Shown: positions 28,748 through 37,978, counted from the first letter of the stretch. The stretch is DNA of 38,240 nt from Acidobacteriota bacterium (GCA_021800255.1 JAJYZC010000034.1:1-38240), one strand, 5' to 3'. Translations and numbers: made by a program. The notes: generated from the sequence alone by a model not told the origin.

Positions 28748-29425
28748 CTACAACTGATCGAAGATCTCCCGGAAGTCCCAGGCGCCGGATTTGCCGGCCA
28801 GCCACTCCGCGCCGCGCACCGCGCCCAGCGCGAAGCCGCGCCGCGATTGCGCGTCGTGGCGCAGCTCCAGCGTGTCGTGCTCGCTCACGGCGTGCACGAT
28901 GTGCTCGCCCTTGGCGTCGCCCACCCGGTGCGAGGTGATAGGAATCTCGATCCCCGGCCGGACTGAGAGAATGATCTCCTTGAGGGTGATCGCCGTGCCC
29001 GAAGGCGCGTCGAGCTTGGAGGTGTGGTGGGTCTCCTCGATCGAGAATTTGTAACCTTCCAGCTTGGCCAGCTCGGCGGTCAGGCGGAAGAGCTTTTGCA
29101 CGCCCATCGAGAAATTGGTCCCGTAGAGCAGCCCGCCGCCGCGCTTGATGGCTAGAGCCCTCATCTCATCGAGGTGCTTGTACCACCCCGTTGTGCCCAC
29201 CACCATGCGCTTGCCCAGCGAGAGCACGGCGCGCATGTTTTCAAGCGCGGCTTCCGGCGCTGTGAAGTCCACCACCACGTCCACGCCGGCCAGGTTGGGC
29301 GCGGTCAGCGCCGCTGCGTGCGCGTTCTCGTCGATGTCGAGCGTGCGCACGCTGTGGCCGCGCTCGCGGGCTACCTCTGCCACCAGCGAGCCGGTTTTCC
29401 CTCTGCCGAGAACGAGAATGAGCAT
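28748..29425 (-). CDS. dapB: 4-hydroxy-tetrahydrodipicolinate reductase
   Basis: A 225-residue DapB, which reduces the DapA product in lysine and diaminopimelate synthesis. It has an N-terminal nucleotide-binding motif in a shortened form (ILVLGRGKTGSLV). The family hallmarks are VVDFTAPEAA, VVGTTGW, LLYGTNFSMGV (the catalytic-loop region), EETHHTSKLDAPSGTAI (the substrate-binding motif with His-His and Lys) and HRVGDAKGEH. It is about 40 residues shorter than E. coli DapB at the N-terminal domain, as in several other bacteria. It lies downstream of lysC on the same strand with a 254-bp gap. Confidence 0.93.
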   Translation of the reverse strand: MLILVLGRGKTGSLVAEVARERGHSVRTLDIDENAHAAALTAPNLAGVDVVVDFTAPEAALENMRAVLSLGKRMVVGTTGWYKHLDEMRALAIKRGGGLLYGTNFSMGVQKLFRLTAELAKLEGYKFSIEETHHTSKLDAPSGTAITLKEIILSVRPGIEIPITSHRVGDAKGEHIVHAVSEHDTLELRHDAQSRRGFALGAVRGAEWLAGKSGAWDFREIFDQL

Positions 29426-29439
29426 GTTCTTTAACTCCC

Positions 29440-29467
29440 AGCTATCAGCTTTTAGCTATTGGCTTGA
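29440..29467. repeat. Heptamer repeat array (agctatc type) upstream of dapB
   Basis: Units read agctatc, agctttt, agctatt, ggcttga. They form an imperfect inverted copy of the array at 29657-29698, and the two arrays flank the lysC-dapB gap. Confidence 0.65.
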
Positions 29468-29499
29468 AAACCTTTGAGGGAGCTTTTGTGGTTTTCCAT

Positions 29500-29531
29500 C
29501 CTTTCCGCATCCGCCGCGCCGGACGGAAAGG
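29500..29531. other. Stable hairpin in the lysC-dapB gap
   Basis: CCTTTCCG (29500-29507) pairs with CGGAAAGG (29524-29531), and TCCG with CGGA inside it. Neither strand has a T run after it, so it is not a typical terminator; it may be an mRNA stability or processing element. Confidence 0.5.
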
Positions 29532-29567
29532 CTGGGGCGCCAAGGCTCAGTGAAGAACAAAAGTAAC

Positions 29568-29612
29568 CGCAGGTCCTTCGGCTTCGGTTGCCGCGGCGAC
29601 CGAAGCTCAGAA
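29568..29612. repeat. Dispersed REP-like element, copy 1
   Basis: The sequence CAGGTCCTTCGGCTTCGG followed by GACCGAAGCTCAGAATGA resembles the dispersed elements of form CCTTCGGCT...GCTCAGGATGACA found between genes in many acidobacteria (from memory). A second, related copy lies at 34574-34625. The two ends can form a hairpin (CTTCGGT with ACCGAAG). Confidence 0.45.
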
Positions 29613-29656
29613 TGAAAAATCTGTGCACCGACCGAGAAATCGATCCCCTCGACCAG

Positions 29657-29698
29657 AGCTGTTAACTGAAAGCTGATAGCTAACAGCTAATAGCTGCT
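29657..29698. repeat. Heptamer repeat array encoding the C-terminus and stop of lysC
   Basis: Six units on the plus strand: agctgtt, aactgaa, agctgat, agctaac, agctaat, agctgct. The lysC stop codon (29680-29682 on the minus strand) and its last codons (about AAISC) lie inside the array. Confidence 0.75.
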
Positions 29699-31098
29699 TT
29701 TCTAGCCTCCACGTCGAAGACCGCCGGATCGGGATCGCGGAAGAACGCCGCGTGCAGCGAGCGCACAGCCTCGTCGGCGTCCTCCTCCTCGATCATGAAG
29801 CTCATGTTGATCTCGCTCGCCCCCTGCGAGATCATGCGCACGTTGATGTGGCGGATGGCCGCGAACACCTGCGCTGCGATGCCGTTCTGCCCGCGAATGT
29901 CCTCGCCCACCATGCAAATCAGCGCCTTCTTGCCCTCGTACTTCACGTCCGCCAGCTTGCTCAGATCGGCGGCGATGGCCGGTAGCTGATTGTTCGAGTC
30001 CACGGTCAGCGACACGGAAACCTCGCTGGTCGAAACCATGTCCACGGGGCACTTGTGCTTGTCGAAGATGGCGAAGATCTGGCTCAGGTAGCCGTGGGTC
30101 ATCAGCATGCGGCTGGCCACCACGTCGATGATGCTCAGCTTCTTCTTGACGGCGATCGACTTGAACGGGCTCTTGCAGTGCGGCGCCAGGGAGATGATGC
30201 GCGTGCCCTCGCAGCTTGCGTTGCGGCTGTTCAGCACCAGCACCGGAATGTTCTTTTTCACCGCCGGCAGAATGGTAGCTGGGTGCAACACCTTAGCCCC
30301 AAAGTAAGCCAGCTCCGCGGCTTCCTCAAAGCTGATCGTCCGCACACGCAAAGCGTCCGGGCAGACGCGCGGATCGGCAGTCATAATGCCGTCCACATCG
30401 GTCCAGATCTCGATGGTCCCGGCCGGCAGCGCGCCGCCCACCAGCGCCCCGGAAAGATCGGAGCCGCCGCGGCCCAGCGTGGTCGTCAATCCAGCCTCGT
30501 TGGAGGCGATGAACCCGCCCATCACCGGCACTTTACCCTCGCGCACAAGCGGGAGCAGCTTTGCCGGAACACGCTCCTCGATGATGTTCTCCAGCGGAAC
30601 TGCCTTCTGAAACTGGGAATCGGTAACGATGATCTCGCGCGCGTCCACGTGCTCGGCCTCAATGCCCCGCTCCCGAAAGCCCGCCGCGACCATGCGGCTG
30701 GAGATGCGCTCGCCGTAGCTCACGATCAGGTCGGAGATGCGCGGCGTCAGCTCCAGAATGGCCGCCAGCCCGCGCAGCACGTCGTCAAGCGCGTCGAACT
30801 TTTCGTCGATCAGGTCACTGAGCGCCGCGCGATGCTCAGCATTTTTCACCCATTCTGCGGCCGTGTCGCGGTGGCGAATCCGCAGCCGCGAGCTGATGGC
30901 CAGCGCGCCCGTGCGGTCGCCCTGCGCGGCGGCCTCGGCGGCGCGCAGCAACTGGTCGGTCACCTTGGCCATGGCGCTCACCACCACCACCGGGCTTTTG
31001 CCCTGCGCCAAGCGCCCGGCCACAATGGCCGCACTGCGCTCCATCGCGGCCGCGTCCTGCACAGACGTGCCGCCGAACTTCATCACCACCGGATTCAT
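29680..31098 (-). CDS. lysC: Aspartate kinase
   Basis: A 472-residue monofunctional aspartate kinase, the first step toward lysine, threonine and methionine. The kinase domain begins MNPVVMKFGGTSVQD (the KFGGTS motif) and includes GGFIASNEAGLTTTLGRGGSDLSGAL and EIWTDVDGIMTADPRV. Two ACT regulatory domains follow from about residue 310 (IDVVASRMLMTHGYLSQIF, and later ISQGASEINMSFMIEEED), so feedback control by lysine and/or threonine is expected from the family. The C-terminal residues are encoded in a heptamer repeat array. asd lies 100 bp upstream on the same strand. Confidence 0.95.
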   Translation of the reverse strand: MNPVVMKFGGTSVQDAAAMERSAAIVAGRLAQGKSPVVVVSAMAKVTDQLLRAAEAAAQGDRTGALAISSRLRIRHRDTAAEWVKNAEHRAALSDLIDEKFDALDDVLRGLAAILELTPRISDLIVSYGERISSRMVAAGFRERGIEAEHVDAREIIVTDSQFQKAVPLENIIEERVPAKLLPLVREGKVPVMGGFIASNEAGLTTTLGRGGSDLSGALVGGALPAGTIEIWTDVDGIMTADPRVCPDALRVRTISFEEAAELAYFGAKVLHPATILPAVKKNIPVLVLNSRNASCEGTRIISLAPHCKSPFKSIAVKKKLSIIDVVASRMLMTHGYLSQIFAIFDKHKCPVDMVSTSEVSVSLTVDSNNQLPAIAADLSKLADVKYEGKKALICMVGEDIRGQNGIAAQVFAAIRHINVRMISQGASEINMSFMIEEEDADEAVRSLHAAFFRDPDPAVFDVEARKAAISC

Positions 31099-31198
31099 GC
31101 CCGAATTCCCATCGCTCCCTGCCGGCTGCGGAGCGCCGTCTCAGCAGCCGCTCCAGCCTCCAGCCGGCTGGATGGCGAAACGGTGGTAGACCATGAAA

Positions 31199-32302
31199 TC
31201 ACCCTCGCGCCCCCGTGTCCACGGCCGCCGCCTCCAGTTTGCCCAGGCTGGCCAGCAGTTCGGCGTTCAGTATCGCCGCTCCGGCCGCGCCCCGAATGGT
31301 ATTGTGCGAGAGAGCCGTAAACTTCCAGTCCAGCACTCCGCACGGCCGCAGCCGCCCCACGGTCACCGCCATTCCGCGGCCGCGGTTGCGGTCCAGCCGT
31401 GGTTGCGGCCGGTCATTCTGTTCCACCCACTCCACCGGCTGATCGGGCGCCGTCGGCAATCTCTGCCCGGCCAGCGGCCGGAACTCCGCCCACGCCGCCA
31501 GAATGTCCTCGCGCGTGACCCTCCTGCTCAGCTTCCGCCCCAGCTTAATGGACACGCTCTCCGTGTGCCCGTCCTCGACCGCAACCCGGTTGCAGTGCGC
31601 CGTAATGCGCGCATCCAGCGGCGTCACTGCGTGCCCTTCCAGCCGTCCCAGCAGCTTCAGCGTCTCCGCCTCCATCTTCTCTTCTTCGCTCGCGATGTAG
31701 GGAATCACGTTGCCCAGGATGTCCATCGACGGCACGCCGGGATAGCCTGCGCCGGAAACCGCCTGCATGGTGGTCACGAAGATCTGCTCGATCCCAAATC
31801 GCTCTTCGAGGGGCTTGAGCGCCATCACCAGGCCGATGGTCGAGCAGTTCGGGTTGGTCACCATGTAGCCGCCCGTCTCCCGCCGCGACTCCTGCTCCTC
31901 GATCAGATGCAGATGCTCCGCGTTGATCTCGGGAATCACCAGCGGCACGTTGGCCGCCATGCGGTAGGCGCTCGAATTCGACACCACCGCGCAGCCGGCC
32001 GCCGCGAACTGCGGCTCCATCTCGCGCGCCGTGGCCGCGTCCACGCTGGCGAAGATGATCTTCGGCGCGCCTTCGGGCTCGGCGGGCGAGACGATCATCC
32101 CGGCAATGCGCTCCGGCAGCGGCGTGTCCAGCCGCCACTTCGCCGCCTCGCCGTAAGGCTTGCCGCTCGAGCGGTCGCTGGCCGCCAGCCACGCCACCTC
32201 GAACCATGGGTGGTTCTCCAGCAGTTGAATGAATCGCTGGCCGACCATTCCGGTCGCGCCCAGGATGCCGATGGGGTACTTCTTTTGCATAGTCTTGAAC
32301 AT
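31199..32302 (-). CDS. asd: Aspartate-semialdehyde dehydrogenase
   Basis: A 367-residue enzyme that reduces aspartyl phosphate to the semialdehyde with NADPH. It has the GILGATGMVGQRFIQLLENH nucleotide-binding start and the active-site cysteine in VTNPNCSTIGLVMAL. SGAGYPGVPSMDILGNVIPY is a substrate-side block. The sequence resembles the archaeal and fungal-type Asd subgroup more than the E. coli type. The frame extends upstream to 32365, but the extension has no family similarity. Either of two nearby ATGs, 32302 or 32290 (MQKKYPIGILG), could be the start. The gene is first in an asd-lysC-dapB cluster. Confidence 0.94.
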   Translation of the reverse strand: MFKTMQKKYPIGILGATGMVGQRFIQLLENHPWFEVAWLAASDRSSGKPYGEAAKWRLDTPLPERIAGMIVSPAEPEGAPKIIFASVDAATAREMEPQFAAAGCAVVSNSSAYRMAANVPLVIPEINAEHLHLIEEQESRRETGGYMVTNPNCSTIGLVMALKPLEERFGIEQIFVTTMQAVSGAGYPGVPSMDILGNVIPYIASEEEKMEAETLKLLGRLEGHAVTPLDARITAHCNRVAVEDGHTESVSIKLGRKLSRRVTREDILAAWAEFRPLAGQRLPTAPDQPVEWVEQNDRPQPRLDRNRGRGMAVTVGRLRPCGVLDWKFTALSHNTIRGAAGAAILNAELLASLGKLEAAAVDTGARG

Positions 32303-32810
32303 TCCAGTGTACAGGAGGATGCGCGTCATTGCAGGGATTTGCCTTGGCAAGCGGCCTCGTCTCAAGGGCGCGGGCTTGGCCGGCTACGGAGAACTCGCAG
32401 CGCGCGAGTTTTCCGTTCGACCGGCGGCGGCAGAGGACTGCGCGTTCCCAAGTTCCAGAGCAAAATCGACCTTTGCCTGCTCAACCGGGAATACGCTGGC
32501 CTGATGAATTCCAAAGCAAACGCGCCGCGCAGTGAAAAAGACCTGCCCTCTGCACCAGGGCTGGTGAAATCCACAAATGATTTCGATTTTTGCACTTGCT
32601 TTCACAGATTGAAGCAGCCTACGCTCCTTAATCAGTTGGTGACCCTGTAGGGAATGGGACGCGCAGTTCCAACCCGGCAGGACGATGCAAGAGGCAATTG
32701 AATGCGGCATTCCACGAGTCGGCTTGTCCGGCGCGCAGGGTGGCGGATTGAGATTGATATTGCACCCAGAGCCGGAGCGGAGAAGCGCAACCCGATTTGA
32801 GACGAAGATT
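32303..32810. other. Intergenic region upstream of asd and the repeat RNA
   Basis: No convincing gene in either strand. The left part should hold the asd promoter on the minus strand, and the right part the promoter of the hairpin-array RNA on the plus strand, but no strong -35/-10 pair was found by eye for either. The segment around 32570-32635 is AT-richer than its surroundings (several T runs, TTGCAC, TTCACA, CTTAAT) and is the best candidate area. Confidence 0.5.
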
Positions 32811-32888
32811 CATCCCCGGCTTCGCCGCGGATGCAAAGTTCGAAGAGAGTCGGGAGTCACCGTCGGTCCAGCCGCGCATGTAGGATCC

Positions 32889-33341
32889 GGGGAAACCCGG
32901 AGACGCAACGCGGCAATTCCGCGAGACGCGAGATTCGGGGCGACCTGGAGATCGGTCGAGCGGTAAGCCGGAGAGCACGAGAACCGGGGCGACCCGGGAA
33001 TCGGCCACCGGCGGCGCCTGAGGGTGCGGGATTCAGGGAGACCTGGAGAACCACCGGCGGGCGGGTCAGCGGAGCGAAGGTTCGGGGCAACCCGGAGATT
33101 CACCGCTGGCGCTGCGGAGGGAGCGAAGAACCGGGGCGACCCGGAGATTCACCCTTCGAATTGCCGGAAGATCGAGGGCTTGGGGCAACTCGGGGCCTCG
33201 GCGGGAAGCGCGGCCGGCAGCACGGAGATTCGGGGCGACCCGGAGACCCAGTGCGGGCGGCGCTGAAGGATGCGTGATTCGAGGAAACTCGATGATCCAT
33301 CGCCGGCACGGCGCGAAGATTCGGGAACCGGGGCGACCCGG
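32889..33341 (+). repeat. Ten-unit degenerate tandem repeat, 49-bp period
   Basis: The consensus core is GGGGCGACCCGG followed by AGATTC, with GCGAAGATTC-like sequence before it. The core is well conserved; the linker centre is variable. Two more degenerate units may precede it (loop-like GAGA at 32845 and GCAA at 32787), but their spacing is irregular. Confidence 0.85.
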
Positions 33342-33404
33342 GGTCCGGTCGGCGAGCTGCAAGGATCGATGTGTGGTCCAATCTGCCTGCGAGTTCATCA
33401 TATG

Positions 33405-33440
33405 GACGCCAGGGGCGAAAGCCTCTGGCGTCTTCATTTT
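33405..33440 (+). terminator. Intrinsic terminator ending the hairpin-array RNA
   Basis: A 12-bp stem (GACGCCAGGGGC with GCCTCTGGCGTC, one G-U pair) is closed by a GAAA tetraloop and followed by TTCATTTT. It points along the plus strand, has no plus-strand protein gene upstream within kilobases, and therefore supports a plus-strand non-coding transcript over the array. Confidence 0.75.
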
Positions 33441-33890
33441 GGGGCTGGATATTCTGGGCTATCGCATCTTCGGAGATGAAATTCAGTAAACCGAAGGCGC
33501 ATCTTCAAGCCGCTTCGACCTCAAGAAGCGGCGAGATGAAAATCAATCTCAACAGGACTGCACCATTTTCGAAGATGCTGTAGCGCGGCTGGGCATGTAC
33601 AAGATGGGCGCTGTTCGAGGAGGCGATGGGTGAGCCTGTCCTCCCACGCAGGGAGCGCCGGGCATCAACGTGGCACGCCGGCCGAGACCAAGGTGGTTCG
33701 CTATCCGGGCTGTGCGCGTCAGTATCACCCTGCCGGGAACGCGGGGTGAAGGCGCCGCGGGAGAAAGGCGTGGTCGTCAATTCGCCTCCCGCCATCGGCC
33801 GCTGAGGAAATGTTGATAGCGTGCAGGTGCTCGCGCAGCACTTTGCCGGGATGGGGCGGATTGTGCATTCCCTGCATGATGATTCCTATC
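33441..33890. other. Gene-poor region with local inverted repeats
   Basis: No recognisable gene. At 33464-33579 several complementary pieces occur: GCATCTTC (twice), AGATG (twice), GAAGATGC, and a 7-bp stem CCGCTTC with GAAGCGG (33510-33532). A 35-codon frame from the ATG at 33476, preceded by GGAG, would encode a basic peptide starting MKFSKPKAHLQAAS; I cannot tell whether it is made. Another short frame starts at 33626. The remainder looks like decayed coding sequence. Confidence 0.45.
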
Positions 33891-34529
33891 TTACGGCTTG
33901 CCGTCTCTTGTTGCGATTTTCTGCTGCTTATCAGGAGGCACTAGCGTCTTGTACATCGCGTTGACCTTCTCCGGTTGCACGATCAGCGTGTCAACGATCA
34001 GGTTGACCAGCTCAAAGAACTTCTCAATTCGGTCCGTATTGTCTTCGATAACGATCTGGCCGGGATGAACAAAGTTATTGCCAACCACACGAACCAAGTC
34101 GAGCGATTGTTGAATTTGTACCGGCAATCCGTTCTTCACGAGCATGCCAATTTCTGAGTTCAAATCTTTGCCTGGCAGTCCTTTTTCGACGCAGACCATC
34201 TGGATAGCAAGGCGCAAAAGTGCTGCTGAGGCTCGCACAGAATTTGGAAAGACATCGCGAGCTTCGTTGTATACGGTCTTGATCTGTTTAGGGCAGCCAT
34301 CGATTGGGTCAGGAAACCCTGATTTAAGAGGCCAGACAAGGTTCTTATCCTTCCAGAAGCAGTATTCGTTGCAACGGAGACACGAAGAAGTGATCCATCG
34401 TTCGTAACTCTCTACCGCCCCGTGTTCCAGCGTGATTGCACGCCATATTTGTTGCGAGAAACAATTGCAGTGAGGGCAAGTGAACGACCCTTGCCTGAAT
34501 TGGGGCCTTACGTATCCAACAATTGCCAT
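33891..34529 (-). CDS. DUF4145 domain protein with N-terminal zinc-binding cysteines
   Basis: A 212-residue protein. The N-terminus has two cysteine pairs (CPHC at about 18-21 and CLRC at about 50-53), likely a zinc-binding unit. The C-terminal half (about 85-195, DVFPNSVRASAALLRLAIQMVCVEKGL through ARNNFVHPG-like VGNNFVHPGQI) matches the DUF4145 family. DUF4145 domains are often found alone or in restriction and other defence proteins; no catalytic motif is evident here. An AGGAAAGG sequence 10 bp before the ATG supports the start. Its base composition is visibly less GC-rich than that of its neighbours, suggesting acquisition by transfer. Confidence 0.82.
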   Translation of the reverse strand: MAIVGYVRPQFRQGSFTCPHCNCFSQQIWRAITLEHGAVESYERWITSSCLRCNEYCFWKDKNLVWPLKSGFPDPIDGCPKQIKTVYNEARDVFPNSVRASAALLRLAIQMVCVEKGLPGKDLNSEIGMLVKNGLPVQIQQSLDLVRVVGNNFVHPGQIVIEDNTDRIEKFFELVNLIVDTLIVQPEKVNAMYKTLVPPDKQQKIATRDGKP

Positions 34530-34573
34530 GTTGAAATTGCCTTTCCTGCAACAACCGCAGATCCTCCGACTCC

Positions 34574-34625
34574 CTGCCCCTTCGGCTACGCTGCGCTCCG
34601 CTCAGGGTCCGGTCGTTCAGGATGA
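34574..34625. repeat. Dispersed REP-like element, copy 2
   Basis: The sequence CCCTTCGGCTACGCTGCG, followed by CTCAGGGTCCGGTCGTTCAGGATGACAA, contains the CCTTCGGCT and CTCAGGATGACA-like ends of a common intergenic repeat. It is related to the copy at 29568-29612. Confidence 0.45.
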
Positions 34626-34649
34626 CAACGCCTGAAGCGAGCTACGAGT

Positions 34650-34687
34650 CGGGGTGGGCGACTGGAAGCCGCCCACCCCGAAGTTTT
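34650..34687 (+). terminator. Strong hairpin with T run downstream of dnaK
   Basis: An 11-bp perfect stem, CGGGGTGGGCG (34650-34660) with CGCCCACCCCG (34670-34680), is followed by AAGTTTTT on the plus strand. Read from dnaK (minus strand) the stem is the same but lacks a T run. It may stop dnaK transcripts less efficiently, or plus-strand read-through. Confidence 0.55.
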
Positions 34688-34733
34688 TCCGCGCGTAGCG
34701 CGGGTCTGCCTGGACGGCCAGTCCCGGCCAGTC

Positions 34734-36677
<1,944 letters not shown>

Positions 36678-36845
36678 GGTTGTTTCCTGCCTGTGGGATA
36701 AAAGTTCTGACTTTGCCAGCATGACAGATTGAGTCAAACATTGTCAACTTAATTGATGCAGATTTCCTAAGCAGGATGCATTTTTGAAGAAAAAACGCTA
36801 CAGAGATTCCCAAAGCTCCTTCGGGCTTCAGAAATTGGAAGGGCG

Positions 36846-37514
36846 CTACCGCCCGACGGCGGCGCAAGCCGCGGCCAAAACCTCTTCCGGCTCGGGCCGG
36901 ACGCGGTGGTCGGCGTGCGCCTCGGCAAAGACGACTTGCCCGGCGGGGCTGATGACATAGGTTGCGGGCAGGGGTAGACGCCAGCCCTGGTCGCCATTGA
37001 TGAAGGGGATGTTGACCAGGATGGAGCGGTAGTAATCACGGTGGTATTCAGGCACAGAGTAGACGAGGCCGAACTGCTCGGCCACGGCGCAGCCTGGATC
37101 GGCGAGGACCGGGAACGGAAGCGCGTGCTGGCCGATCATGAAGTCGCTCTGGCGCTCGGTCTGAGGGCTGACGGCGGCCAAAAGCGCACCGGACTCGCGC
37201 AGGCGCGGGTAGAGGTCGCGCCAGGCTTCGAGCTCCGTGATGCAGTAGGGGCACCAGCGGCCGCGGAAAAACTTGATGACCAGCGGGCCCAGGGCGAGCA
37301 AGTCCGCGCTTCGAACCAGCTTGCTCCGCGCGCCGGACCGGGCGTCCTGGAGCGCGAAGGCGGGCGCCGCGGCGCCTACGGGCAGGATGCGGTCCTCGAT
37401 CCCGCTCAGGAAGAGCTCCGCGATAGCGCGCTCGCCGATGGCCAGCCGCTCGGGTTGAACCAGCTTCCGCGTGTTGGCCGTGATCTCGTCGAGATGGTCC
37501 TGGAGGGCGGTCAT
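36846..37514 (-). CDS. Peroxiredoxin-like (AhpC/TSA, thioredoxin-fold) protein
   Basis: A 222-residue protein with a helical N-terminal extension (about 1-55) and a thioredoxin-fold domain. The redox motif is CPYC in IKFFRGRWCPYCITELEAWRD (near residue 90), followed by LLAAVSPQTERQSDFMI and LPATYVISPAGQVVFAEAHADHRVRPEPEEVL. This matches the peroxiredoxin-like group that reduces peroxides or disulfides with a CxxC site. The start at 37514 (MTALQDHLDEITANTRKL) fits family length; the frame is open up to 37553. It is divergent from the HI0074-type gene starting 50 bp away. Confidence 0.87.
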   Translation of the reverse strand: MTALQDHLDEITANTRKLVQPERLAIGERAIAELFLSGIEDRILPVGAAAPAFALQDARSGARSKLVRSADLLALGPLVIKFFRGRWCPYCITELEAWRDLYPRLRESGALLAAVSPQTERQSDFMIGQHALPFPVLADPGCAVAEQFGLVYSVPEYHRDYYRSILVNIPFINGDQGWRLPLPATYVISPAGQVVFAEAHADHRVRPEPEEVLAAACAAVGR

Positions 37515-37564
37515 CAGAGCGCACTTTTTATTCTCGCAGATGCGAACTGTCATAGAATGTGCGC

Positions 37565-37978
37565 ATGAGTGCGATCGACTATTCGCCGCTCGGAAAGGCG
37601 ATCTGGCGGCTGAAGGAAGGGTTGGAGGCTTTGCGCCGCGAACCGGAGAACACCCTTTACCGGGACGCGGTGATCCAGAGGTTCGAATTCACCTACGGCC
37701 TCTGCGCCAGACTTTTGGCGAGACATTTGGAACATGCCGCGCCGGAACCGCCGGATAGAGAAATGAGTTTTCCCACGTTAATCCGCACCGCAAGTGAGAA
37801 CGGATTGCTGAAATCCGGCTGGGACACATGGTTCGAATTCCGCAAAGCGCGCAATCTGACCAGCCATGTTTACGACGAAGAGACGGCGAGGCAGGTCATC
37901 GAGCGGATTCCTGCTTTTGCTGCGGAAGCCGATTTTCTGTACGCTCAGCTAAGGGGACAAAGCGAAGATGGCAAGTGA
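37565..37978 (+). CDS. HI0074-family nucleotidyltransferase substrate-binding / toxin-like protein
   Basis: A 137-residue helical protein of the HI0074 family. The signature RFEFTYGLCARLLARHL is close to the family IQRFEFTYELAWK. A later FEFRKARNLTSHVYDEETA holds an RNxxxHxY motif (RNLTSHVY) related to the HEPN motif of HepT. HI0074 proteins pair with HI0073-type minimal nucleotidyltransferases, forming a toxin-antitoxin-like module. The ATG at 37565 is preferred over the GTG at 37559. It overlaps the next gene by 11 bp. Confidence 0.85.
   Translation: MSAIDYSPLGKAIWRLKEGLEALRREPENTLYRDAVIQRFEFTYGLCARLLARHLEHAAPEPPDREMSFPTLIRTASENGLLKSGWDTWFEFRKARNLTSHVYDEETARQVIERIPAFAAEADFLYAQLRGQSEDGK

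Larger units (their letters stand above)
32811..33440 (+). ncRNA. Repetitive structured non-coding RNA: array of GNRA-capped hairpins
   Basis: Ten hairpins begin (at their conserved 12-nt cores) at 32889, 32937, 32986, 33035, 33084, 33133, 33182, 33232, 33281 and 33330, a period of 49 nt with one step of 48 and one of 50. The loops are GAAA, GCGA, GCGA, GAGA, GCAA, GCGA, GCAA, GCGA, GAAA, GCGA, all GNRA. The five inner base pairs are never broken; changes are compensatory (CCGGG/CCCGG, TCGAG/CTCGA, CAGG/CCTG) or G-U wobbles in the plus sense. Linkers of 36-38 nt often hold a second, variable hairpin. A hairpin at 32811-32833 precedes the array and a terminator follows. The period is not a multiple of 3, ruling out a protein repeat. 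The 5' end and function are unknown. Confidence 0.65.

Noticed and set aside
32889..33341. CRISPR-like array (conserved repeat of about 19 bp, variable linker of about 30 bp, regular spacing).
   Set aside because: The repeats are degenerate, with compensatory changes. The linkers resemble one another and are not unrelated spacers. No cas gene is present. The covarying GNRA hairpins explain the pattern better.
32810..33437. Several arginine- and proline-rich open frames on both strands across the hairpin array.
   Set aside because: The 49-bp period shifts the frame in every unit, so the same motif appears in all three frames (RVAPNLR, GRPGSR and similar). They are composition artefacts of a non-coding repeat.
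33626..33805. Short open frame of about 59 codons with GGAGG in front.
   Set aside because: The ribosome binding site is too close to the ATG, and the product resembles nothing recognisable; it is probably decayed sequence.
36719..36747. Sigma-70 or heat-shock promoter of dnaK.
   Set aside because: TTGACA is present on the minus strand, but neither a convincing -10 nor a heat-shock -10 (CCCCAT type) is found at the correct spacing, and no CIRCE element was seen.
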